Virus record (IMG/VR): IMGVR_UViG_3300033273_000011
Coordinates: 1-42,712 of that record
Source: a virus
Direction: 5' to 3' (one strand)
DNA: 42,712 bases
A program made the translations under genes and the position numbers. Of the stretch, positions 14,614-22,581 are shown piece after piece. The notes beneath the pieces are model-generated. The model was not told the origin of the DNA and did not search any database. It saw only the letters and a list, made by a program, of their open reading frames with translations. Each line of letters starts with the position of its first letter. Position 1 is the stretch's first letter.

Positions 14614-15012
14614 ATGGAAGACGAATTTTATTCAACAATCAAATTAGTAACAGGTGAAGAAATAGTTGCCAAAGTTTGTTACATGGAAGAGGAGCACTCG
14701 CTCCTCCTAGAAAATCCTAAGAAAGTAACAGAAATAAAGCAACGTAAGAATGGCGAGATAGTAGAAGGATTTGTTCTAGTAGACTGGATTCATTCAACAT
14801 ATGAAAATATGTTTGTTCTACCAATGGAACGAGTTCTCACTATGTCTGAACTAGACAAACGAATTGAAATATACTATCTGTCTATTGTAGATGGTAATGA
14901 TGCAGAAGACATTGGTAAAGTACAACCTTCTAAACTCAATCAAAGAATGGGTTATCTAGGTTCTGTGAAAGAGATGAAAAAAACACTAGAAAAGATCTAT
15001 AAAATAAGCTAA
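14614..15012 (+). CDS. Sm-like small protein (132 aa)
   Basis: The N-terminus has the pattern STIKLVTGEEIVAKV, then LLLENPKKV and later MFVLPMERVLTMS and IYYLSIVDG. The order strand, x-G-E, I/V-A-K-V, N-P, then Ile/Val-rich strands resembles the Sm/Lsm or SH3-like beta barrel. Three other ORFs in this window (27361, 27702, 28163) share it. I infer the fold from this pattern; function is unknown, with RNA binding one possibility. It follows uvsW after one base and precedes the gene 55 promoter region. Confidence 0.6.
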   Translation: MEDEFYSTIKLVTGEEIVAKVCYMEEEHSLLLENPKKVTEIKQRKNGEIVEGFVLVDWIHSTYENMFVLPMERVLTMSELDKRIEIYYLSIVDGNDAEDIGKVQPSKLNQRMGYLGSVKEMKKTLEKIYKIS

Positions 15013-15033
15013 AAGCTATATCTCTCTTGAACC

Positions 15034-15075
15034 CTTGACAGAGTTATTGTACTGAGTTTCTGAGGATCTGTCAAG
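15034..15075 (+). repeat. Inverted repeat upstream of gene 55
   Basis: CTTGACAGA (15034-15042) and TCTGTCAAG (15067-15075) are perfect 9-base inverted repeats. Each contains the TTGACA/TGTCAA core that is repeated in the -35 box at 15080. There is no T tract, so it is not a terminator of the usual type. An operator role is possible. Confidence 0.55.
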
Positions 15076-15079
15076 CTGG

Positions 15080-15108
15080 TTGACAACAACCCAGTCCTAG
15101 ATTATACT
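15080..15108 (+). promoter_or_regulatory. Strong sigma70-type promoter of gene 55
   Basis: A consensus TTGACA (15080-15085) is followed by exactly 17 bases and TATACT (15103-15108). This is the best host-type promoter in the window. An imperfect dyad (CTGGTTG, 15076-15082, and CAACCCAG, 15087-15094) is centred on the -35 box. A transcript would start near 15115 and read gene 55, then probably 47 and 46. Confidence 0.85.
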
Positions 15109-15140
15109 GTACACAAGGTAAGCAAATCCAAACATGTCTT

Positions 15141-15623
15141 ATGTCGAAGAAGAACACAGAGTATTATGTAAATAACAAAGACTTTCTGGAGGCGATCACC
15201 GTTTTCAAGAACAAGGTTCGTGAAGCAGAAGAACAAGGAAAGACACGTCCGAGGATTTCTCCCTACATTGGCCACTGCTTTCTGAAAATTGCTACCCATC
15301 TGTCTTACAAACCTAACTTTGTTAACTACACCTTCCGTGAAGACATGATCTCCGATGGTGTGGAAAACTGTGTTCAATATATTAACAACTTTGATCCTGA
15401 AAAATCAAAGAACCCCTTTGCTTACTTCACTCAAATCATCTACTACGCCTTTCTTCGTAGGATCCAGAAAGAGAAACGTCAGAACGACATCAAACAAAAG
15501 ATTTTGGAGAAGACTGGTTTTGATCATGTGATGCACACAGATGACTACGGGAACGATATGAACTCTAGTTATGCTGATATGGGCAGTATTAAAGAAAACG
15601 TTGAAATTAGAATGAACCGATGA
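15141..15623 (+). CDS. 55: Late transcription sigma factor gp55
   Basis: gp55 is the small sigma-family protein that lets host RNA polymerase recognise TATAAATA late promoters, working with the sliding clamp gp45. It has 160 aa (T4 185). Typical region 2 residues include YTFREDMISDGVENCVQYINNFDPEKSKNPFAYFT (residues about 68-102), with aromatic positions used in promoter opening. It is transcribed from a strong host-type promoter and overlaps the next gene as ATGA. gp33, the co-activator, is not in this window. Confidence 0.93.
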   Translation: MSKKNTEYYVNNKDFLEAITVFKNKVREAEEQGKTRPRISPYIGHCFLKIATHLSYKPNFVNYTFREDMISDGVENCVQYINNFDPEKSKNPFAYFTQIIYYAFLRRIQKEKRQNDIKQKILEKTGFDHVMHTDDYGNDMNSSYADMGSIKENVEIRMNR

Positions 15624-15856
15624 GTGAACATCCAGAAATTGCCGAACACGAATGGATCGATGACTGCTTTCGTGTTTATGAAACAAAGTATGGTTTGTGG
15701 CACAGTGCCATGAAAGATGGTCGTGAACTTATTACTGCTATGACAAAAGATGTATGTATTGATATGACACGTTTCCACCTTAAAGGAGAACAAGAGGGGT
15801 GGGAAGATGAAAACAGTCGAGTTCTTAATGATGGTGTTGTTGGTGGTAAACTATGA
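15620..15856 (+). CDS. Hypothetical protein between 55 and 47 (78 aa)
   Basis: Overlaps gene 55 and gene 47 by ATGA at both ends, so it is part of the 55-47-46 unit. The product is acidic with His and Trp (HEWIDDCFRVYETKYGLWHS) and a RELITAMTKD helix in the middle. I recognise no domain. Translational coupling suggests it is made with the sigma factor and the nuclease, but nothing in the sequence shows a function. Confidence 0.6.
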   Translation: MSEHPEIAEHEWIDDCFRVYETKYGLWHSAMKDGRELITAMTKDVCIDMTRFHLKGEQEGWEDENSRVLNDGVVGGKL

Positions 15857-16902
15857 CCATTGCTTTAATTACAGACCAGCATCTAGACGGGCGTAAAGGT
15901 TCTCTGGCATTTTGGAATTATTTCGAGAAGTTCTATGAAGAAATCTTTTTCCCAACGCTTGAAAGAAAGGGAATTAAAACAATCATTGATCTTGGCGATA
16001 CGTTTGACAACAGGAAAAGCATTGACTTTAATGTTTGGAATCGGATTCGTCGGTCTTATTTTGATCGCCTGGCTAGCATGGACATCACTGTCCACATGAT
16101 TCTAGGCAATCATTGTGTGTACTACAAGAACACCAATGAGATTAACTCCCCTGAACTGCTGCTAAAAGATTATGAGAATATTCAGGTATACGATGGAGTT
16201 ACTACTACTTACATTGAGGATACTCCAATTTGTTTCGTTCCCTGGATCAACAAAGAAAACCAAGAAGAGACCTTATCGCATCTTGAAAGCACAAATGCCG
16301 AGATCGTCATGGGGCACCTCGAACTCGATGGGTTTGAAGTAACTCCTGGTCTTAAGATGGAACATGGTATGGACCCTAAGATCTACAAGCGATTTAAGCA
16401 AGTGTTCTCTGGTCACTTCCATCATAAATCCAAGAAGGGTAACATCACATACCTAGGCAATCCTTACCAGATGTTCTGGAATGATTACAAGGATGAGCGT
16501 GGGTTCCATCTATATGATCCACCCACAAACAAACTGACTAGGGTCAAGAATCCCTATGAGATCTTTGAGAAGATCTTTTACAACGATAAGATTGACAACT
16601 ACGATAAACTAGATGTCAATGAATATACTGACAAGTATATCAAGATTGTTGTTGAGGAAAAGACTGACTACCACATGTTCGAAGATCTAGTAGATCGTTT
16701 GTATGATGTTGGTGTCCATGACATTAAGATTGTAGAAACTTTTGTCAACGAGGATGACAACGACAACGAAGTCAATCTCGAAGTCAAAGATACGATGACA
16801 CTTCTCAATGAATATGTTGACGAAGCAGATCTTTCAGTAGATAAAACCGAACTCAAAAAACTGATGAGGTCCCTATATATTGAAAGTTGTGAAGTTGCCT
16901 GA
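15853..16902 (+). CDS. 47: Recombination nuclease subunit gp47 (SbcD/Mre11 type)
   Basis: gp47 is the phosphodiesterase subunit of the gp46/47 complex, which resects double-strand ends for recombination-dependent replication. It has 349 aa (T4 339). The metal-binding motifs are in order: DQHLDG (8-13), GDTFDN (49-54), GNHC (85-88), GHLELDG and GHFHH (about 187-191). The start overlaps the previous stop as ATGA. The stop shares one base with the 87-aa ORF that separates it from gene 46. Confidence 0.95.
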   Translation: MTIALITDQHLDGRKGSLAFWNYFEKFYEEIFFPTLERKGIKTIIDLGDTFDNRKSIDFNVWNRIRRSYFDRLASMDITVHMILGNHCVYYKNTNEINSPELLLKDYENIQVYDGVTTTYIEDTPICFVPWINKENQEETLSHLESTNAEIVMGHLELDGFEVTPGLKMEHGMDPKIYKRFKQVFSGHFHHKSKKGNITYLGNPYQMFWNDYKDERGFHLYDPPTNKLTRVKNPYEIFEKIFYNDKIDNYDKLDVNEYTDKYIKIVVEEKTDYHMFEDLVDRLYDVGVHDIKIVETFVNEDDNDNEVNLEVKDTMTLLNEYVDEADLSVDKTELKKLMRSLYIESCEVA

Positions 16903-17165
16903 TGTACATTCTCACGTTAGCTGATAAAATAGAAGGAGTGTTCTCTGTCATCTCCGAAGAGGGTGATCAGATCATTCCTATCTTTGAGGATGCTGACGAT
17001 GCTGAAAGATACAATGGCATGATGGTTATGGATTCCACTAATCCTAAACTCCAAGTTGTTGAGATTGATGAAGAATTGATCGTCGGTGCTTGTGAAGAAA
17101 GATACCATAAATATGCTATAATAACCAAAGATGATTTCCTGATTCCCCCGAAAGATTTAGAATGA
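16902..17165 (+). CDS. DUF3110-like protein between 47 and 46 (87 aa)
   Basis: The pattern MYILTLADKIEGVFSV, DQIIPIFEDADDAERY and LQVVEIDEE resembles DUF3110, a small domain known from cyanobacteria and cyanophages. The assignment is from memory of the pattern, not a search. Genes 47 and 46 are adjacent in T4 apart from small ORFs, and this one is coupled to both (one-base overlap and ATGA). It may be of host origin. Function unknown. Confidence 0.6.
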   Translation: MYILTLADKIEGVFSVISEEGDQIIPIFEDADDAERYNGMMVMDSTNPKLQVVEIDEELIVGACEERYHKYAIITKDDFLIPPKDLE

Positions 17166-18892
17166 TCGTATTTGAAAAGATCCGCTGGAAAAACTTCCTG
17201 TCTACGGGGAACGTGTTCACCGAGGTAGATCTAACCTCACACAAAACAAACTTAATCATCGGATCTAATGGTGCTGGTAAAAGCACCGTTCTTGACGCAT
17301 TGACCTTTTCCTTGTTTGGTAAACCATTTAGGAAGATCAACAAACCGATGCTAGTTAACAGCATCAATGAGAAAGGTTGTGTGGTTGAAGTTGAGTTTAG
17401 TATTGGTAAGAACGAATTCAAAATCATTCGTGGAATCAAACCTAATACGTTTGAGATCTATCAAAATGGTCAGATGATTGATCAGTCATCGACAGCAGTT
17501 GACTATCAAAAGCAACTGGAACAAAACATTTTGAAGATGAACTATAAGTCTTTTACTCAAATTGTAGTTCTTGGATCATCTACGTTTGTTCCTTTCATGA
17601 AGTTGCCTGTAGCATCACGTAGGGAAATCATTGAAGACATTCTAGATATTCAGATCTTTTCAGTCATGAATACTCTGTTGAAAGACAAAGTACGTGACAA
17701 CAACGAAGAGATCAAGGAACTAGAATATCAACTCAAGTTGTCTACTGACAAGATCGAACTTCAGAAAAATTATATGCTGGAGTTGGAAAAGAAAACAAAG
17801 TCTGAGATTGAAAAGAAAGAAGCAATTATCGAGACTTTGAAAGTAGATAAAACGACAGCAATGAAAAATGTTGCTGATCAAACGGTAGTTCTTGCTGACT
17901 ACAATACTGAGTTGAAAACTCTTGCCGATAACAAGAAGAAACTCAAGCAACTCAATACCTTCCGTGTGAAGATCCAACAAAAGATCAACACCTGTAAGAA
18001 AGAGACTGAGTTCTTTATTAACAATCACGTGTGTCCCACTTGTACACAGGAGATTGGACAGGACTTTCGAGATCAGAAGATCAATGAGGGTGACAAAGAA
18101 CTAATGACCTTAGAGAAAGGCTTCGGTGATCTTGAGAAGTCTATCGAGCAAGAGGAGAAGCGTGAATCAAAGTTCATGGAGTTGTCTGAACAAATTGTTG
18201 AGATTAACTCTATCATTAATCAACTGAACTACGAGATTACATCTTTGGATCAGCAGATTGGCAATAGAGAAAAAGAGATCGAAGATCTCAATGCTCCCAC
18301 CAGCAGTAAGAAAGCAGAGTTTGAAAAACTAACTGCTTATGTTGATGAAAAGAAAGCGATTAAAGATCGATTCGTATCTTCCAAAAAAGATAAAGATACA
18401 TTAAGTGTTGCTGGTCAATTGTTAAAAGATAATGGAATTAAGAGTAGAATTATAAGACGATATCTTCCAGCGATGAATAAACTCATTGGAGATTATCTTA
18501 GGAGGATGGATTTTTACGTTAACTTTACTCTCGATGAAAACTTTGAGGAAACTATTAAGTCTAGATACAGAGACATCTTTACTTACGAATCTTTCAGTGA
18601 GGGAGAAAAGGCTCGTATTGATCTTGCTCTTCTGCTTACTTGGAGGAGTATTGCTAAACTTAAGAATAGTGTGGATACTAACCTCCTTATTCTAGACGAG
18701 ATCTTTGATGGTTCTCTAGATCAGAATGGTAGTAGTGAACTAGGATGGATCCTTAGAAACTTCGATGATAATACAAACGTATTTGTCATCAGTCATAAGG
18801 AGAGTTTAGAAGGGAAGTTTGATCGAACACTTAAGTTTGAAAAGGTGAAGAACTTTAGTGTTGTGAACCTATCGCTTGCCGAAACGGACTGA
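17162..18892 (+). CDS. 46: Recombination nuclease subunit gp46 (SbcC/Rad50 type)
   Basis: gp46 is the ABC-type ATPase partner of gp47. It has 576 aa (T4 560). Walker A is GSNGAGKS (34-41). Long coiled-coil arms run from about residue 180 to 400, with the zinc hook CPTC at 291-294 at the apex. The ABC signature FSEGEKAR and Walker B LLILDEIFDG (D512) are near the C-terminus. All family landmarks are present. It ends the 55-47-46 unit. Confidence 0.96.
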   Translation: MIVFEKIRWKNFLSTGNVFTEVDLTSHKTNLIIGSNGAGKSTVLDALTFSLFGKPFRKINKPMLVNSINEKGCVVEVEFSIGKNEFKIIRGIKPNTFEIYQNGQMIDQSSTAVDYQKQLEQNILKMNYKSFTQIVVLGSSTFVPFMKLPVASRREIIEDILDIQIFSVMNTLLKDKVRDNNEEIKELEYQLKLSTDKIELQKNYMLELEKKTKSEIEKKEAIIETLKVDKTTAMKNVADQTVVLADYNTELKTLADNKKKLKQLNTFRVKIQQKINTCKKETEFFINNHVCPTCTQEIGQDFRDQKINEGDKELMTLEKGFGDLEKSIEQEEKRESKFMELSEQIVEINSIINQLNYEITSLDQQIGNREKEIEDLNAPTSSKKAEFEKLTAYVDEKKAIKDRFVSSKKDKDTLSVAGQLLKDNGIKSRIIRRYLPAMNKLIGDYLRRMDFYVNFTLDENFEETIKSRYRDIFTYESFSEGEKARIDLALLLTWRSIAKLKNSVDTNLLILDEIFDGSLDQNGSSELGWILRNFDDNTNVFVISHKESLEGKFDRTLKFEKVKNFSVVNLSLAETD

Positions 18893-18904
18893 GTGTGCTA
18901 TAGA
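18876..18904 (+). promoter_or_regulatory. Possible host-type promoter before the basic ORF
   Basis: TTGCCG (18876-18881), 17 bases, then TATAGA (18899-18904), overlapping the end of gene 46. It would serve the 53-aa basic ORF and the VWA gene. The boxes match the consensus at four and five of six bases, so this is moderate evidence. Confidence 0.4.
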
Positions 18905-18927
18905 TAGTATGTACCCGCTTCAGGACA

Positions 18928-19089
18928 ATGAACACGCCAAACTGGCAGCACCACTCTAAAAAAGATCAGAAGCGCCGTCTGAAGCCACAAGCGATGAGAG
19001 CAAGGCGAGCGGCACTCAGACACTTGAAGAACCGTCTACTGACCTCCGACAAGAAACGTCGGGGGTCTTATAGTATGTTCATCAACTGA
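18928..19089 (+). CDS. Very basic small protein (53 aa)
   Basis: An ATG at 18928 with an AGGA upstream opens a 53-codon frame ending at TGA 19087-19089, eight bases before the VWA gene. The product is dominated by Arg and Lys (KKDQKRRLKP, MRARRAALRHLKNRL, SDKKRRG), suggesting nucleic-acid or polyanion binding. Its 3' third contains a strong hairpin (19041-19067). No family is recognised, and codon bias is hard to judge in so short a frame. Confidence 0.5.
   Translation: MNTPNWQHHSKKDQKRRLKPQAMRARRAALRHLKNRLLTSDKKRRGSYSMFIN
19041..19067 (+). other. Strong hairpin inside the 53-aa ORF, 30 bases before the VWA gene
   Basis: GACCTCCGAC (19041-19050) pairs with GTCGGGGGTC (19058-19067) as a 10-bp stem with one T-G wobble and the loop AAGAAAC. 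TTATAGTATG follows rather than a T run. It could be a weak terminator, RNA-processing site or attenuator ahead of the VWA gene. Confidence 0.6.
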
Positions 19090-19096
19090 GAGACCT

Positions 19097-21217
19097 ATGT
19101 TCAACCAAGAAATTCGAGGAAACCTGGCACGACTGCTCGCTACTGAGAACCTTGTCGTCGAACACCGTAAGGTCAGCACTGCTTCCTTCGATGTCATCCG
19201 TCGTGTGTTGACCCTACCTTTGTGGGACAAGGCATCTAAAGTTGTCTATGACCTGCTGGTGGGTCACGAAGTCGGTCATGCCCTGTTCACACCTAACGAT
19301 GTCTGGGACTTCGATGTTCCTAAAGACTTCATTAATGTTGTAGAGGATGCTCGTATCGAGAAGTTGATGAAGCGTAAGTATGCTGGTCTCAACAAAGATT
19401 TTTACAATGGATACCAGGAACTTAACGAGCAAGACTTCTTTGATATCGCTGATCATGATCTAAATAAGTTCAATTTGATCGACCGTATCAATCTTCATTT
19501 CAAGATTGGTGCCTACGCTTGTATCCCTTTTAACAAACAGGAACAAGTATTTGTTGATAAAGTAGCAGGTGTAGAAACTTTCCAGGAAGTTATCGACCTG
19601 TGCCGTGAGATCAAAGATTTCCTTGATCAACAGAAAGAAGACACTCCCCCCGCCGAGTTGCCTCAGTCTTCTCAGGAAGGACAAGAGTCTACTTCTGTTG
19701 AACCACAAGCACAGAAAGAGTCCCAAACCGAAACCGAGGTAGAAGATGATTCCAACGACAGCAATGATCACGGCAAACGTGATGAAGCCGATCTCGACAC
19801 TCCTTTATACAACAACCAGGGCGGTGAAGACTATGAGTCACAAACTCAGAAAGCTTTTGACGAAGCAGCAGAAGAACTGACTAACCAACGTTCTTATGCT
19901 CAAGAACCTGTATACGTTGAGGTTCCCAAGGTCAATCTCGATAAAGTTATCGCTGATTATGATAAACTTCAGGATTACATGAGTAAATACTGGAAAGAAC
20001 TTGCTGAGCAACGTGCTGAGCAGTGGGGCAACATCTTCGAAGGAGTTGATTCTGATTTCAACGACTTTAAGAAATCTTCTCAGAAGGAGGTAAACTACCT
20101 TGTTAAGGAGTTTGAGTGTCGTAAGTCTGCTGACGCTTACGCTCGTGCTGGTCAATCTAAGACTGGTGTTCTTAATACTTCTAAGCTTCATACTTATAAG
20201 TATAATGATGACATCTTTAAGAAAGTGACTGTTCTGCCTGATGGTAAGAACCACGGCATGATCTTTATTCTTGACTGGTCTGGATCGATGGGCACCGTAC
20301 TCATGGATACTGTCAAGCAACTACTCAACCTCTGCTGGTTTTGCCGTAAGGTTCAGATTCCTTTTGAGGTTTATGCTTTCACCTACGAATGGAACGACTC
20401 TATTTTTGAGGGTGGTGAAGAAACTGAATACGTAAAAGAGTATGCTTACGAACGTAAGAACAACATGCTCTCACTCCACAAACGGTTCTCTTTGTTGAAC
20501 CTTGCCACCTCTCGTAGCAACAGCAAGAGTTTTGATACCAGCATTAAGCATCTGTATCGTCTTGCTTACTACTACAGCAGGAATGCTATTTACTATCACA
20601 ACCCTATGGGTCTTGATTTGTCTGGCACTCCTCTTAATGAAAGCCTGATTACTCTCAAGACTCTTATCCCTGAGTTCCAGAGCAAGAACAATCTCCAGAA
20701 GGTCAACGTTTGTATCTTGACCGATGGTGAAGGCAACAATCTGAGCTATGATGTTGACTTGGATGGTTACATGGGTAACCGTAGTGTTGCTCACAACTGT
20801 TTTCTTCGTGACCCTAAGATTGGTCGAACTTATCGTCACTTTGATTATGAACAGAAAAACGGTTTGACCACTATTCTTCTAGAGAATCTGAAAGATACTT
20901 TTTCACAAGTAAACTTCATTGGTTTTCGAATTGGTAATGGCAATGACTTCAGTCAACTGTACAAAGGTATTCATGGTTGGAAGCACGATCATGATGCTAT
21001 TATGAAGCAGTGGAGGAAGCAGAAGTCTTGGGAACTCAATGGTCTAGGATATGATTCTCTCTACGTTCTTGGACAAACTACCTTGTCATCTGATGTTGAG
21101 TTTGATGTTGAGGTTGGTGCTAAGAAGAAAGAGATTAGTAAGTCATTCCGTTCCATGCTCAAGGCAAAGACCACCAACAAAAAGATTCTCTCGTCTTTCG
21201 CCACGGTCATTTCTTGA
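19097..21217 (+). CDS. VWA-domain protein with HExxH motif, partner of the CobS/MoxR ATPase (706 aa)
   Basis: The N-terminal part has HEVGHALF at residues 57-64 with VVEDARIEKL about 20 residues later, a zinc-metallopeptidase-like HExxH...E arrangement. Residues about 190-260 are acidic, Gln/Ser-rich and low in complexity. The C-terminal half is a von Willebrand A domain with a complete-looking MIDAS: DWSGS (393-397) and a later LTDGEG (D543). This layout, next to a MoxR-type ATPase, resembles CobT of the cobaltochelatase but also the general MoxR-VWA pairs. The start has only a weak GAGAG site. I think it is a remodelling or protease partner; a cobalamin role is not shown. Confidence 0.8.
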   Translation: MFNQEIRGNLARLLATENLVVEHRKVSTASFDVIRRVLTLPLWDKASKVVYDLLVGHEVGHALFTPNDVWDFDVPKDFINVVEDARIEKLMKRKYAGLNKDFYNGYQELNEQDFFDIADHDLNKFNLIDRINLHFKIGAYACIPFNKQEQVFVDKVAGVETFQEVIDLCREIKDFLDQQKEDTPPAELPQSSQEGQESTSVEPQAQKESQTETEVEDDSNDSNDHGKRDEADLDTPLYNNQGGEDYESQTQKAFDEAAEELTNQRSYAQEPVYVEVPKVNLDKVIADYDKLQDYMSKYWKELAEQRAEQWGNIFEGVDSDFNDFKKSSQKEVNYLVKEFECRKSADAYARAGQSKTGVLNTSKLHTYKYNDDIFKKVTVLPDGKNHGMIFILDWSGSMGTVLMDTVKQLLNLCWFCRKVQIPFEVYAFTYEWNDSIFEGGEETEYVKEYAYERKNNMLSLHKRFSLLNLATSRSNSKSFDTSIKHLYRLAYYYSRNAIYYHNPMGLDLSGTPLNESLITLKTLIPEFQSKNNLQKVNVCILTDGEGNNLSYDVDLDGYMGNRSVAHNCFLRDPKIGRTYRHFDYEQKNGLTTILLENLKDTFSQVNFIGFRIGNGNDFSQLYKGIHGWKHDHDAIMKQWRKQKSWELNGLGYDSLYVLGQTTLSSDVEFDVEVGAKKKEISKSFRSMLKAKTTNKKILSSFATVIS

Positions 21218-21224
21218 ACTGTCC

Positions 21225-21255
21225 ACTCTGCCCCTGACTCTGCCCCACTCTGCCC
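21225..21255 (+). repeat. Three direct repeats ACTCTGCCC before cobS
   Basis: ACTCTGCCC occurs at 21225-21233, 21237-21245 and 21247-21255, starts 12 and 10 bases apart, in the 68-base gap between the VWA gene and cobS. The spacing is near one helical turn. It overlaps a possible promoter. Confidence 0.6.
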
Positions 21256-21261
21256 TATACT
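21234..21261 (+). promoter_or_regulatory. Possible host-type promoter of cobS
   Basis: CTGACT (21234-21239), 16 bases, then TATACT (21256-21261). The -10 box is identical to that of gene 55; the -35 is weaker. The direct repeats lie across the spacer. The expected start is near 21268, close to the ATG at 21286. Confidence 0.45.
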
Positions 21262-21285
21262 TATTTCATCAACAAACAAAGCACA

Positions 21286-22347
21286 ATGCCTCGTCTCGCT
21301 CACATCGACATGATTCAACTCTTCTCTTACATTGAGAAGAACTTTGGCACTGAGGTTGGCACCGCTGCTCTCAAAGCAGGTGCTGATCACATGGGTTATT
21401 CTTATGCTACTATTGTTAACCGTATGGAACCCTACAAGACTGGTCGTGGTAAGTGGAACCTGACCATCGAAGAAGCACGTGAACAACTGGAAGAAATGGT
21501 TGCTCCCGAACGGGAAGATCGTAACCTTGTTCCTCAGAAAGATGACGGTTTTGTCCCGTTCGGGAACTTTACTGACCTCAAGAAAATCCTTGGATCTGGC
21601 ATCTTCTACCCTGTGTTCATCACTGGTATGTCTGGTAATGGTAAAACGTTCTCTGTTGAACAAGCATGTGCCGCTCTAAATAAAGAGTTGATTCGTGTGA
21701 ATATTACCATTGAAACTGACGAGGATGATCTTATTGGTGGTTTCCGTCTTGTTGATGGCAACACTGTTTGGCATAACGGACCCGTGGTGGAAGCTCTTGA
21801 GAGGGGAGCTGTGCTGCTTCTAGATGAAGTGGATCTCGCCTCTAACAAAATCCTGTGTCTTCAGTCTATCCTTGAGGGCAAGGGTGTTTACTTGAAGAAG
21901 ACTGGTAAGTACATCACTCCTGCTCCTGGTTTCACCGTTGTTGCTACTGCCAACACCAAAGGTAAGGGTTCTGATGACGGTCGCTTTATCGGCACCAATG
22001 TGCTCAACGAAGCATTCCTTGAGCGTTTCGCTTTGACCTTCGAGCAGGAGTATCCCACTCCTTCTGTTGAAGCAAAGATTCTTAGCAAGATGTGTGATGA
22101 TGATGAGTTCGTCACCCGCTTGGTTGACTGGGCAGACATCATCCGTAAGACCTTTAATGACGGTGGTATTGATGAGATCATCAGCACTCGTCGCCTGGTT
22201 CACATTATCAACGCTTATAAAATCTTTGGCAAACGTATGAAAGCAATCCAGTCTTGTGTCAATCGTTTTGATGACGAGACCAAGGAATCTTTCCTTTCCC
22301 TTTATGAAAAAATTGATGACCACGTAGAAACCACGGAGGAAGCATGA
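21286..22347 (+). CDS. cobS: CobS-type AAA+ ATPase (MoxR family)
   Basis: The 353-aa product has a Walker A GMSGNGKT (114-121), a Walker B LLLDEVD (177-183), a VATANT sensor 1 and a FLERFALTF arginine-finger region. These are typical of the MoxR/CobS clade of AAA+ proteins. Cyanophage copies are named cobS after the cobaltochelatase subunit. Here the neighbour is a VWA/HExxH protein rather than a clear CobT, and no CobN is seen, so the substrate may be something else. It overlaps the next ORF as ATGA. The N-terminal 90 residues look helical and are not assigned. Confidence 0.85.
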   Translation: MPRLAHIDMIQLFSYIEKNFGTEVGTAALKAGADHMGYSYATIVNRMEPYKTGRGKWNLTIEEAREQLEEMVAPEREDRNLVPQKDDGFVPFGNFTDLKKILGSGIFYPVFITGMSGNGKTFSVEQACAALNKELIRVNITIETDEDDLIGGFRLVDGNTVWHNGPVVEALERGAVLLLDEVDLASNKILCLQSILEGKGVYLKKTGKYITPAPGFTVVATANTKGKGSDDGRFIGTNVLNEAFLERFALTFEQEYPTPSVEAKILSKMCDDDEFVTRLVDWADIIRKTFNDGGIDEIISTRRLVHIINAYKIFGKRMKAIQSCVNRFDDETKESFLSLYEKIDDHVETTEEA

Positions 22348-22580
22348 GAGACGAATTTAAGGACAATCGATTTCTAGATGAGATGATTCAAGACGCTGAA
22401 GCATACATTCAATACCAGGAAGAAGAGTTCCATGGTTATCGTGGATCGATTGCCCATCTCAAAGATGGGCGGTCTGGTAAAATCCTAGATGGTAAAGGTC
22501 TTAAACTGTATCTCCAAGATATTGACGGCGGCGTCTTTGAATGCTATCATGATGAACTGGATCACATCTTTACCCCTTGA
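22344..22580 (+). CDS. Hypothetical protein after cobS (78 aa)
   Basis: Starts at the ATGA overlap with cobS. The product is acidic in its first third (DEFKDNRFLDEMIQDAEAY) and then has a beta-like region with GKGLKLYLQDIDGGVFECYHDELDHI. No family is recognised. It is followed after one base by the DUF3310-like gene and belongs to the unit leading to the clamp gene. Confidence 0.55.
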   Translation: MRDEFKDNRFLDEMIQDAEAYIQYQEEEFHGYRGSIAHLKDGRSGKILDGKGLKLYLQDIDGGVFECYHDELDHIFTP

Positions 22581-22581
22581 T

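Noticed and set aside
21061-21663. 200-codon open frame on the - strand over the VWA gene end and cobS
   Set aside because: It crosses two well-supported genes and the repeat region; no recognisable domain.
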